DNA from: an uncultured Acidimicrobiaceae bacterium
GTDB lineage: Bacteria; Actinomycetota; Acidimicrobiia; Acidimicrobiales; Ilumatobacteraceae
Reading direction: 5' to 3'
Assembly: GCA_903919215.1 (NCBI GenBank)
Contig: CAIXHI010000107.1
Coordinates: 1 to 34,282 of the forward strand
DNA length: 34,282 nucleotides
Numbering within the stretch: the first letter of the stretch is position 1; the number at the start of each line of letters is the position of its first letter. A program made the translations under genes and the position numbers. Of the stretch, positions 17,326 to 25,358 are shown piece after piece. The notes under the pieces are model-generated. The model did not search any database, had not been told where the DNA came from, and saw only the letters and a list, made by a program, of their open reading frames with translations.

Positions 17326-17991
17326 ATGGGTGAGATGGTCACGTTCAAGAGCAATGGTCACACGTGCGACGGCTACATCGCGGGCAACGGCCCAGGTGTA
17401 CTCGTCATCCAAGAGTGGTGGGGTCTTGTGCCGCACATCAAGGATGTCGTCGACCGCTTTGCTGCGGCGGGTTTCACCGCCCTGGCTCCCGACCTCTATC
17501 ACGGTGCGTCGACCACCGAGCCCGACGGCGCCGGCAAGTTGATGATGGCCCTCAATCTCGACACCGCAGGCAAAGACCTCTCCGGTGCGATCGATCTGCT
17601 CGTGGCCAAGTCGCGCTTGCCGAAGGTCGGTGTCGTCGGGTTCTGCATGGGCGGCGGTCTGGCGCTCGTCGTCGCCTGCCAGCGTCCCGATGCCGTCGCC
17701 GCCGTGGCCCCGTACTACGGCGCGATCCCGTGGGAGTCCGTGCAGCCGAACTGGTCGGCGCTGACCGCCAAGGTCGTCGGCGAGTACGCCGAGAACGACG
17801 GTTGGGCCAGCCCCGCGGCCGCCGCGGAGCTGCAGTCGCAACTGCAGACGCTCGGCAAGGACGCCACGCTGCACATCCACCCCGGCTGCGACCACGCGTT
17901 CTTCAACGACGCCCGCCCCGAGGTGTACAACGCCGCCGAAGCCGAAGTCGCCTACCAGCGCACGCTCGAATTGTTCCGCACGACCCTGTAG
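17326..17991 (+). CDS. Dienelactone hydrolase family protein
   Basis: VLVIQEWWGLVPHIKDVVDRFAAAGFTALAPDLYHG, VGFCMGGGLAL nucleophile Cys, HPGCDHAFFND; start trimmed to ATG 17326. Confidence 0.9.
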   Translation: MGEMVTFKSNGHTCDGYIAGNGPGVLVIQEWWGLVPHIKDVVDRFAAAGFTALAPDLYHGASTTEPDGAGKLMMALNLDTAGKDLSGAIDLLVAKSRLPKVGVVGFCMGGGLALVVACQRPDAVAAVAPYYGAIPWESVQPNWSALTAKVVGEYAENDGWASPAAAAELQSQLQTLGKDATLHIHPGCDHAFFNDARPEVYNAAEAEVAYQRTLELFRTTL

Positions 17992-18030
17992 CCCCTTCGG
18001 TTTCTGGGAAGGATCCGTCCCAAATCGGCG

Positions 18031-18075
18031 TCTGGGCAGGATCAGACCCGGAATCCGGAACTGATCGTGCCCAGA
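18031..18075. repeat. 45-bp imperfect palindrome TCTGGGCAGGATCAG..CCGG-AAT-CCGG..CTGATCGTGCCCAGA
   Basis: 18 of 21 arm positions pair around centre 18053; each arm is also similar to a third unit TCTGGGAAGGATCCGTCCCAAA at 18003-18024. Confidence 0.7.
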
Positions 18076-18150
18076 ACCGTCGCTCCAGATATCGCAGCCC
18101 GCTGGATACGGAGTGGCATATCGACGCATCCTGCTCGGCTGAACTGCCCC

Positions 18151-18200
18151 TTCACGTCGCGGGCTTGACCGCACACGTGCGGTACGCCCCGCGACGTGAA
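18151..18200. repeat. 50-bp nested inverted repeat in intergenic region
   Basis: TTCACGTCGCGGG (18151-18163) / CCCGCGACGTGAA (18188-18200) perfect 13-bp outer stem, with inner ACCGCAC-AC-GTGCGGT (18168-18183) perfect 7-bp stem. Confidence 0.75.
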
Positions 18201-18372
18201 CCGTGGGGTCTGCGCCACAAGTGCCGAGCGGCCCGATACAGACCCGGCCGTCCGCGTCGCCCGTCCCTTGCACTCGAGGTTGGAGAGCGATTGTTGACGT
18301 GGTGAAGGCGTCGGCGCAGGCTTTGGCAATGTCGCCCGGTCCCCACTTCTACGCTGGGCGGGGAACGCGGCC

Positions 18373-18972
18373 GTGACGAGCGGCCCGGTTCCGACTGACC
18401 CGCTCGCCCTCGCTGGTGAGGGTCGGCCGTGGATCAGTTCGGCTGGCGCGGCAGTGCTGCTCGGGCCGCTGGCGGGTCTCGCCTTCGGCGTCGCCGCCAG
18501 GGCATGGATGCGCCTCGTCGCTGACGACCCCGAGTTCACATGGTCGGGGACGATCGCAATCGTCGCCGTGTTCACGATCGTCGGAGCGTTGCAGGGGCTG
18601 GCACTCGCGGTGCGCCGCTGCGGGTGGCGGCCACGTATTCAAACTTTCTTTCGTGTGCTCGCAGCGATCAGCATGGTGTTGCTGGCACCTGCGCAGGGGA
18701 TGGTGATGTTCCCCGCGCTGGTCCTCGCTGCGCTGGCTCTCGGCCGGCCAGGTTGGTGGTCGTGGGTGAGAGCAGGCCTGGCAGCGGTCGCCCTCGTCGA
18801 ATCGCTCGCTGTCGCAGTCGTGTATTTCGACCTCTCGGTCGCTCGTGAGGTCCTCGGCTGGTTCCTGATGGTGGCGCTGTATATGTCGATGGCGCTCGCG
18901 CTCGCGTTGAACCTGCGGCCTCTCGCGCGACCGCACGACGACTTGGCCGGCCCCCACCAATCGAACGCGTGA
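18373..18972 (+). CDS. Hypothetical multi-pass membrane protein
   Basis: GTG start; several hydrophobic helices (AAVLLGPLAGLAFGVAA, GTIAIVAVFTIVGALQGLALAV, FLMVALYMSMALALAL). Confidence 0.6.
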   Translation: MTSGPVPTDPLALAGEGRPWISSAGAAVLLGPLAGLAFGVAARAWMRLVADDPEFTWSGTIAIVAVFTIVGALQGLALAVRRCGWRPRIQTFFRVLAAISMVLLAPAQGMVMFPALVLAALALGRPGWWSWVRAGLAAVALVESLAVAVVYFDLSVAREVLGWFLMVALYMSMALALALNLRPLARPHDDLAGPHQSNA

Positions 18973-19031
18973 CGGCCGCCGGAAACACGCAGGGGCAGCA
19001 CCGCTGCTGGCGGGCTGAGCCCAGGCCAGAC

Positions 19032-19919
19032 CTAGCCGAGCGCGGCGATGGCGTCGGCGACGGCGAGGATGCGCTGGGCGTTGGCGACGTGCAGGTTCTC
19101 GATCATCCGACCGTTGTAGGTGACGACACCTTTACCTTCGGCGACGGCGGCCTCGAACGTGGCGATCAGGCCACGGGCGTGCTCGACATCATCGGCGGAC
19201 GGTGCCCACACGTCGTTGCACACGTCGACCTGCGACGGATGGATGAGGGTCTTGCCATCGAAGCCCATCTCGAAGCCCTGCACGCACTCGGCAAGGAACC
19301 CGGCCTCGTCCTTGATGTCGTTGTACACGCCATCGAGGATGACCTTGCCGGCCTCACGTGCGCCGAGCAGCGCGGTGGCGAGGTGCGGTACGAGCGGGTG
19401 ACGACCAGCGGCACCGAGCGTGCTGCGCACTTCGCGGGCCAGGTCGTTGGTGCCCATCACCAGCACGGTGACTCGCCAGTGAGCGGCGAGCGCGCGAACG
19501 TCGAAGATGGCGGTCGGGGTCTCGATCATCGCCCAGATGCGGATGTCGTGGCGCGCCCCAGCGTGGTCGAGGATGTCGGACACCTCGTCGAGGTACTTGA
19601 CCGACCCAACCTTGGGGATGACGACCGCCGCCGCTGCGGACTGGCCAGCGGCGATGAGGTCGTCGCGGCCCCACGGTGTGTCGAGACCGTTGCAGCGGAT
19701 CGCAAGTTCGCGGTTGCCGTACTCACCCGAGGAAGCGGCGGCCACGGCGTTGGCGCGTGCGGCTGCCTTGGCATCGGGGGCGACAGCATCCTCGAGGTCG
19801 AAGATGATCGCGTCTGCGGCGATGGTCTTCGCCTTCTCCAGGGCACGTTCGTTCGCCGCCGGCATGTACAGCACGGAGCGACGGGGGCGCAGATCGGAGG
19901 TGACGTGGTCAGAAGTCAT
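19032..19919 (-). CDS. HpcH/HpaI (CitE-like) CoA-ester lyase or thioesterase
   Basis: [67 protein letters not shown]; overlaps upstream paralogue by 11 bp. Confidence 0.88.
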   Translation of the reverse strand: MTSDHVTSDLRPRRSVLYMPAANERALEKAKTIAADAIIFDLEDAVAPDAKAAARANAVAAASSGEYGNRELAIRCNGLDTPWGRDDLIAAGQSAAAAVVIPKVGSVKYLDEVSDILDHAGARHDIRIWAMIETPTAIFDVRALAAHWRVTVLVMGTNDLAREVRSTLGAAGRHPLVPHLATALLGAREAGKVILDGVYNDIKDEAGFLAECVQGFEMGFDGKTLIHPSQVDVCNDVWAPSADDVEHARGLIATFEAAVAEGKGVVTYNGRMIENLHVANAQRILAVADAIAALG

Positions 19920-20970
19920 AGCTCGCCTTCAGTTCAGGGTCGCGGGCGGCCAACTCATGCGCGAGTGCAACCACCACCTTGCACTGCTTCACAGAAGCAT
20001 CGTCCTCCATCTTGCCGTCCAGCATGATGGCGCCCGTACCATCGCCCATCGCGTCGATCACCCGCTGTGCCTGGCGCACATCCTCGGGCCGTGGGCTGAA
20101 CACCTTCTTGGCGATGTCGATTTGCACCGGGTGCAGGCTCCAAGCGCCCACGCAGCCGAGCAGGTAGGCGTTGCGGAACTGGTCTTCGCAGGCGACGGTG
20201 TCCTTGATATCGCCGAACGGACCGTAGAACGGCAACAGTCCGAAGGTGACACACGCATCGACCATGCGGGCCAGCGTGTAGTGCCACAGGTCTTGCTGGA
20301 ACACGGTGCGGTCGGCGCCGTACTGCGGCCCGTCGGCACCGGTGGGCGGGTCGGCGCGCACCAGGTAGTCGGGGTGACCGCCGCCGACGCGGGTGGTCTT
20401 CATGCGACGGTTGGCCGCCAGGTCGGCTGGTCCGAGCGACAGACCCTGCATGCGCGGCGAGGCGGCGCAGATCTCCTCGATGTTCACCATGCCGCGAGCG
20501 GTCTCGAGGATCGCGTGCACCAGGATCGGCTTCTTCAGGCCGGCCTTGGCTTCCAGCTGTGCCAGCAGGCGATCGACGTAGTGGATGTCCTCCGGGCCCT
20601 CGACCTTCGGCACCATGATGACGTCCAGCTTGTCGCCGATCTCGGAGACCAGGGTGACGAGGTCGTCGTGACCCCACGGCGAGTCAAGGCTGTTGATGCG
20701 CGTCCAGAACTGGGTGCTGCCGAAGTCGACCGTCTTGCCGACCTTCACCAACCCGGCGCGGGCGGCCTCCTTGTCGGCCATCGGAATGGCGTCTTCCAGG
20801 TTGCCGAGCAGGATGTCAACGGTGGGGATGATCTCCGGCAGCTTCGAGACGAGCTTCTCGTTCTGCGGCGGGAAGAAGTGGATGACACGGCTGGGGCGGA
20901 AGGGGATCTCGCGCACCGGCTCGGGGGCACCGACGGCCAAGGGTTTGAAGAAGTCACGGGGGCTACGCAC
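19909..20970 (-). CDS. Malyl-CoA / beta-methylmalyl-CoA lyase-type HpcH/HpaI protein
   Basis: [111 protein letters not shown]; long (353 aa) Mcl-type. GTG start. Confidence 0.85.
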   Translation of the reverse strand: MRSPRDFFKPLAVGAPEPVREIPFRPSRVIHFFPPQNEKLVSKLPEIIPTVDILLGNLEDAIPMADKEAARAGLVKVGKTVDFGSTQFWTRINSLDSPWGHDDLVTLVSEIGDKLDVIMVPKVEGPEDIHYVDRLLAQLEAKAGLKKPILVHAILETARGMVNIEEICAASPRMQGLSLGPADLAANRRMKTTRVGGGHPDYLVRADPPTGADGPQYGADRTVFQQDLWHYTLARMVDACVTFGLLPFYGPFGDIKDTVACEDQFRNAYLLGCVGAWSLHPVQIDIAKKVFSPRPEDVRQAQRVIDAMGDGTGAIMLDGKMEDDASVKQCKVVVALAHELAARDPELKASYDF

Positions 20971-20976
20971 GATTCA

Positions 20977-20986
20977 AGGTTAGGTT
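20977..20986. promoter_or_regulatory. Symmetric bidirectional -10 element AGGTTAGGTT (ANNNTANNNT)
   Basis: + strand -10 TAGGTT 20981-20986, 6 nt before GTG 20993; - strand -10 TAACCT 20982-20977, 6 nt before GTG 20970; hexamers share TA. Confidence 0.65.
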
Positions 20987-20992
20987 CGTTGC

Positions 20993-21676
20993 GTGCTTGC
21001 GCAGAACTTCGACGCGATCCTGTTCGACGCCGGTGGCATTTTTGTGTTGCCCGATCCCACAGTGCTCGGCCCACTGCTGGCCTATCACGGGGGCGATCCC
21101 GCCATCTCGGTGCATATCCGCGCGCACTACGCGGCTATGGCGGCGAAGAGCGCGGCCGGCGTCACCGAGAGGGACTGGCAACCCTATAACGAGGCGTATG
21201 TGCGATCGGTGGGAGTGCCCGAAGAGGAAGTCTCGCTGGCCACCACGGTGCTGGAGCAGACCCGCAACGCCTACACGTGGCGATGGCCGATCCCCGAGAG
21301 TCTGATTGCCATCGAAGGTCTGCGCTCCATGGGCATGCCAATGGGCGTGGTCAGCAACGCCAGCGGTCAGATTGCCGAAGTGCTGGCCCGCAGTGGCGTC
21401 TGCCAGCAAGGCGACGGCGCGTACACGCCGATGCGCGTGATCATCGACAGCCACCTCGTCGGCGTCGCCAAACCGGATCCGCACATCTTTGATTTTGCGC
21501 TCGCGTATTTCGACGGCATCGAGCGCAGCCGCATCGCCTACATCGGTGACTCGGTGACGATGGACATCGGCGGAGCCCGCGCCGCAGGCCTCTACCCGAT
21601 TCTGCTTGACCCCTATGACGACTGGCCGAACGCCGACTTCCACCGTCTGCAGAGCCTTGAGGAGTTGCTCGGGTGA
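20993..21676 (+). CDS. HAD-superfamily hydrolase
   Basis: DAILFDAGGIFVLPD, GVVSNASGQ, VGVAKPDPHIFDFAL, IAYIGDSVTMDIGGARAAGLYPILLDP. Confidence 0.9.
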   Translation: MLAQNFDAILFDAGGIFVLPDPTVLGPLLAYHGGDPAISVHIRAHYAAMAAKSAAGVTERDWQPYNEAYVRSVGVPEEEVSLATTVLEQTRNAYTWRWPIPESLIAIEGLRSMGMPMGVVSNASGQIAEVLARSGVCQQGDGAYTPMRVIIDSHLVGVAKPDPHIFDFALAYFDGIERSRIAYIGDSVTMDIGGARAAGLYPILLDPYDDWPNADFHRLQSLEELLG

Positions 21677-22266
21677 CGGGCGAACATGTGAGTGACCGCT
21701 GGGCCGAATGGCGCCGCCAGATCCCACTACCCGAGTACCACTCGCGCTGGGAACGGATGGCGGCCGAGGGCAAGGCCACTCACGGAGAGGCCGACTTCAT
21801 CGGGTCGCTGCGCCCGCACCGCGTGCTCGACGCCGGCTGCGGCATGGGGCGCGTGGCGATCGAACTGAACCGGCGCGGCATCGAAGTGGAAGGCGCCGAC
21901 CTCGACGACGATCTGTTGGCGTTCGCCCGCGGCGATGCGCCGCACATCACCTGGCATCACGCCGACCTGTCGGAACTCGCGCTCGACCGCCGCTTCGATG
22001 TGGTGGCGATGCCCGGCAACGTGATGATCTTCTGTCGGCCAGAGCACCGTTGTCCGATCGTCGCCAGCCTGGCAGCGCACCTACAGCCCGAGGGTGTACT
22101 GGTCGCAGGCTTCAGCCTCGACAGTCGCCCTGAGGCACTCACGCTGGCCGAGTACGACGCCTGCTGCGCTGGCGCAGGACTGACGCTGTTCGAGCGGTTC
22201 TCGAGCTGGGAACGCGACCCGTACACCGGGCAGGACTACGCCGTCAGCGTGCATCGCTCCCGCTGA
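21673..22266 (+). CDS. Class I SAM-dependent methyltransferase
   Basis: HRVLDAGCGMGRVAIELNRRGIEVEGADLDDDLLAFAR motif I; GTGA overlap with HAD gene. Confidence 0.88.
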   Translation: MTGEHVSDRWAEWRRQIPLPEYHSRWERMAAEGKATHGEADFIGSLRPHRVLDAGCGMGRVAIELNRRGIEVEGADLDDDLLAFARGDAPHITWHHADLSELALDRRFDVVAMPGNVMIFCRPEHRCPIVASLAAHLQPEGVLVAGFSLDSRPEALTLAEYDACCAGAGLTLFERFSSWERDPYTGQDYAVSVHRSR

Positions 22267-22273
22267 GGAACGG

Positions 22274-22303
22274 TTGACGTGCTGCATACCACCTTGGTAT
22301 GTT
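22274..22303 (+). promoter_or_regulatory. Toxin-antitoxin promoter with embedded operator CATACCA-CCT-TGGTATG
   Basis: -35 TTGACG 22274-22279, 18-bp spacer, -10 TATGTT 22298-22303, perfect 7-3-7 dyad 22285-22301; ATG at 22310, 6 nt after the -10. Confidence 0.75.
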
Positions 22304-22309
22304 GGCCGC

Positions 22310-22573
22310 ATGTCGACGCAACTCGCCCTCCGCCTGCCCGACGATCTACTGGCCGATCTCGACTGGCTGGTCGTGCGCTGCAACTACTCCAACCGCACCG
22401 AGGCGATGCGCACCGCCATCGAGGCCGCGATCAAGGCCGAACGCTCGCGTCAGATCGACGAGCAGTACGCCGAGGCGTACACCCGCCTGCCACAGACCGA
22501 CGACGAGGTGGCAGACCTCGCGTGGCAGAGCTCGCCCGATCTCGACGAGGATGAGGACTGGTCATGGATGTGA
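22310..22573 (+). CDS. Ribbon-helix-helix antitoxin
   Basis: MSTQLALRLPDDLLADLDWLVVRCNYSNRTEAMRTAIEAAIKAER RHH fold, acidic C-terminus DLDEDEDWSWM; overlaps the toxin gene. Confidence 0.88.
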   Translation: MSTQLALRLPDDLLADLDWLVVRCNYSNRTEAMRTAIEAAIKAERSRQIDEQYAEAYTRLPQTDDEVADLAWQSSPDLDEDEDWSWM

Positions 22574-22881
22574 TCCAGCAAGGACAGATCTGGTGGGGCG
22601 GCCCGGCCGACGAGAAGCCTCGGCCATATCTGGTGATCACGCGCCAGCGAGCGATCGACTCGATGCGGGCGATCGCGGTCGCCCCCGTCACTCGCCGTAC
22701 CCGCGGACTTGTCAGTGAGGTGTTGTTGGGATCGGACGACGGACTCTCTGTGGAGTGCGTCGCCAACTTCGACAACGTCCGCTCGCTCGACAAGACCCTG
22801 CTCGCGCGCCGCGTCGGTGCCCTCGCCCCCGGCCGTTGGCACGAGGTGTGTGCGGCCCTGCGTGCAGCCATCGACTGCTAG
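22564..22881 (+). CDS. PemK/MazF-family toxin (mRNA interferase-like)
   Basis: MDVIQQGQIWWGGPADEKPRPYLVITRQ...IAVAPVTRRTRGLVSEVLLG...VECVANFDNVRSLDKTLL; 105 aa, 10-bp overlap with antitoxin. Confidence 0.9.
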   Translation: MDVIQQGQIWWGGPADEKPRPYLVITRQRAIDSMRAIAVAPVTRRTRGLVSEVLLGSDDGLSVECVANFDNVRSLDKTLLARRVGALAPGRWHEVCAALRAAIDC

Positions 22882-24500
22882 GCGTTCGCAGCCTCGATCA
22901 TGCGGCGGGCGATGACTTTCAGGCACAGCGTTTCGTCGGCACCTTCGAAGATGGACAGCACTCGGGCGTCGACGAACAGGCGGCTCACCGTGTACTCCTC
23001 GGCGTAACCCATGCCGCCGTGGATCTGCATCGCTTCGCGGGTGACCCACTCGGCGGCCTTGCACACATAGGCCTTCACCATTGCGGCTTCCATGGCACCT
23101 TCACCCTTGGCCATCTGGCGGGCGACGGAGTAGGAGAACTGGCGGCCGGCCTGGATGAGCATCGCCATCCGGCCGAGCTTGGCCTGGATCAGTTGGTAGT
23201 CGGCGATCGGCGAGCCGAACACGGCCCGGTTGTGGGCGTACTCGACGGCGGCTTCGTAGGCGGCCTGCATGACACCCACGGCGCGGGCGGCGGTCTGCAG
23301 GCGGCCGTTCTCGAAACCGGCCATCTGGAAGAAGAAGCCCTTGCCAACGCCGTCGGCCTCACCGATCAGGTTGGTGGCGGGCACCCACCAGTTCTCGAGC
23401 GCGACCTCGTAGCTGTGCATACCTCGGTAGCCGATGGTGTCGATTGCGCGACCCTCCATCTTGCCGACGAGCCCGGCGGCGCCCTGCTCCTGGGTGAACT
23501 CGAACCCATGGCCGTTGCCGCGGGGCTTGGGCACGATGAACAGGCTGAGTCCGCGGTGGGTCTTGCTGCGGTCGGGGTCGGTGCGGGCCAGCAGCGCCAG
23601 CACATCGGCGCGACCGCCGAAGGTGCACCACGTCTTGACGCCGTTGATCACGTAGCCGGGTTCGCCGTTGGCGCCTTCGGCCGGAGTGGCGCTGACCTTG
23701 ATATTGGCCACGTCGCTGCCGTAGTCGGGTTCGGTGACGGCAACGGCGGGCATGATCTCGGCGGTGGCCAACTTGGGCAGCCAATGCTGCTTCTGCGCCT
23801 CGGTGCCACCCTTCACCAGGGCACGGGTGAGGATTTCGGGCCGCGTGATCAGCGAGCCGCCGATACCCAGCGAACCGCGCGACAACTCCTCGGTGGCCAC
23901 CACCATGCCGATGTACTCACTGTCGCCACCCTCGCTGTAGCCGCCGTACTGTGCCGGCACGCTGAGGCCGAAGGCGCCCATCTCGGCCAGACCCTGGACG
24001 ATCTCTTCCGGCACGTCATCGTTGCTGCGGTGCACGTGCTCGGCGTGCGGCTTGATGACCTTCTCGGCGAAGCTGCGGAACGTGTCGCCGACCATCTCCA
24101 TCTCGCCGTCGAGGTGACGCGGTCCGGGCTGATCGGCCAGCGAGGCCACGAACTCGGGGGTGCGGAACTGTTCCAGGAACGGGTGGGTGGACTGCATCGG
24201 GGCGCTCTCGAGGCCCCAGTACTTCTCGCGGCCCACCAGCCGGGTGATCAGGTCGTGGGCCATCTCAGCGGTGAAGGCGCAGGTGAGGCGAGCCTCGATG
24301 TCACCCTTGGCGCCGTAGTCGAGCAGCGCGCGAGCGGTTTCTACCTGGGCGGCCGCGTGGGCCAGGTCGTAGGCGACCACCTGGTGCACATCGGGGCCAC
24401 CGTTGGCCGCGATGTGGCGGACAGCCGTGCCCACGATGCCTGAGGCGAGTTCGATGATGTCGGCAGCTGCAGCGAGATCAGGGGTGGGGATCGCAGTCAT
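22878..24500 (-). CDS. Acyl-CoA dehydrogenase, (2S)-methylsuccinyl-CoA dehydrogenase-like (N-terminally extended)
   Basis: 540 aa with ~130-aa N-terminal extension before the ACAD core; VKTWCTFGGRADVLALLARTDPD, FFFQMAGFENGRLQTAARAVGVMQAAYEAA, QIHGGMGYAEEYTVSRLFVDARVLSIFEGADE. Confidence 0.85.
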   Translation of the reverse strand: MTAIPTPDLAAAADIIELASGIVGTAVRHIAANGGPDVHQVVAYDLAHAAAQVETARALLDYGAKGDIEARLTCAFTAEMAHDLITRLVGREKYWGLESAPMQSTHPFLEQFRTPEFVASLADQPGPRHLDGEMEMVGDTFRSFAEKVIKPHAEHVHRSNDDVPEEIVQGLAEMGAFGLSVPAQYGGYSEGGDSEYIGMVVATEELSRGSLGIGGSLITRPEILTRALVKGGTEAQKQHWLPKLATAEIMPAVAVTEPDYGSDVANIKVSATPAEGANGEPGYVINGVKTWCTFGGRADVLALLARTDPDRSKTHRGLSLFIVPKPRGNGHGFEFTQEQGAAGLVGKMEGRAIDTIGYRGMHSYEVALENWWVPATNLIGEADGVGKGFFFQMAGFENGRLQTAARAVGVMQAAYEAAVEYAHNRAVFGSPIADYQLIQAKLGRMAMLIQAGRQFSYSVARQMAKGEGAMEAAMVKAYVCKAAEWVTREAMQIHGGMGYAEEYTVSRLFVDARVLSIFEGADETLCLKVIARRMIEAANA

Positions 24501-24511
24501 GTGCGCGATGT

Positions 24512-24523
24512 TACCGAACGGTA
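24512..24523. promoter_or_regulatory. Dyad TACCG-AA-CGGTA overlapping the -10 of the acyl-CoA dehydrogenase; TetR-like operator candidate
   Basis: TACCGAACGGTA; - strand -10 TAACAT at 24513-24508, 7 nt before ATG 24500. Confidence 0.5.
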
Positions 24524-24580
24524 GGTGAACTCTCCCTAACCGGCGTTGGGCTTGGCGACCGGATGTGCCAGGCTGACCCG

Positions 24581-25186
24581 ATGACCCGACTGTGCGTGTA
24601 TTGCGGATCGAACTTCGGCACCGCTCCGGAGTTCGCCGCGACGGCCCGCAAGCTCGGCACCGCCATGGCGAATCGCGGCATCGGGCTGGTCTACGGCGGT
24701 GGCAGCGTCGGGTTGATGGGCGTTGCTGCAGATGCTGCGATGGCTGCCGGCGGCGAGGTGATCGGTGTGATCACCACGCAGTTGACGAACGCCGAAGTCG
24801 CCCACAAGGGCCTGACAGCGTTGGAAGTGGTGCCGTCCATGCATGAGCGCAAGGCCCGGTTGGAAGCATTGGCCGACGGGTTCGTGGTGTTGCCGGGTGG
24901 ATTCGGCACGGTCGATGAGTTCGCCGAGATGCTCACCTGGAACCAGCTGGGCATCGTCGCCAAGCCGGTCGTGCTGCTCGATGTGAACGGGTTCTGGGGG
25001 CCACTGTTGGAGTGGATGGACAAGGCCGTGGAGGCTGGGTTCGTGCGCTCGGCGCATCGCATGCTGGCGCAGCGGGCTCGCACCGTCGATGAGGCCATCG
25101 CGCTGGCCACCGGTCCGGCGCCGGTGACCCCGCACAAATGGCTCGACCGCGATGTCACTGCCCCCTCGGGCGTACCCCGCCCGTAG
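24581..25186 (+). CDS. LOG family protein (cytokinin riboside 5'-monophosphate phosphoribohydrolase-like)
   Basis: LCVYCGSNFG, GLVYGGGSVGLMG, MHERKARLE, VVLPGGFGTVDEFAE (PGGxGTxxE). Confidence 0.93.
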   Translation: MTRLCVYCGSNFGTAPEFAATARKLGTAMANRGIGLVYGGGSVGLMGVAADAAMAAGGEVIGVITTQLTNAEVAHKGLTALEVVPSMHERKARLEALADGFVVLPGGFGTVDEFAEMLTWNQLGIVAKPVVLLDVNGFWGPLLEWMDKAVEAGFVRSAHRMLAQRARTVDEAIALATGPAPVTPHKWLDRDVTAPSGVPRP

Positions 25187-25255
25187 CGGTACCCGCTGCC
25201 TCGCGACCCGCGCCTGGCCGATGGCCGAGCGCCCGACGAGGCCACTTCTCAACGT

Positions 25256-25304
25256 CTGTGTCGCGGCCCTGACCACCATCCGTGAAGGTCGGGCGGCGAC
25301 ACAG
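25256..25304. repeat. 49-nt intergenic hairpin
   Basis: CTGTGTCGC (25256-25264) / GCGACACAG (25296-25304) perfect 9-bp arms, inner GACC (25271-25274) / GGTC (25287-25290). Confidence 0.6.
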
Positions 25305-25358
25305 TGCGAGGAAGGGGGTCGGGTAGACCGAGTCAGACGGCGGTGTTAGCTTCGAGCC

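Noticed and set aside
17311-18273. 320-aa minus and 313-aa plus (17364..18305) ORFs reaching into the 18.0-18.3 kb intergenic region
   Set aside because: Mostly mirror or out-of-frame translations of the dienelactone hydrolase with Arg-rich low-complexity tails; they do not make the hairpin island coding.
19000-19031. Small GCAGC-ACC-GCTGC dyad in the convergent gap after the membrane protein
   Set aside because: Only 5-bp arms; too weak to call as terminator on its own.
19507-21189. 560-aa plus-strand ORF across both CoA-ester lyases
   Set aside because: Antisense shadow with H/V/D-rich composition and no domain; conflicts with two well-supported minus genes and the HAD gene.
22755-24443. 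562-aa plus-strand ORF across the acyl-CoA dehydrogenase
   Set aside because: Antisense shadow; the minus strand has conserved acyl-CoA dehydrogenase motifs.
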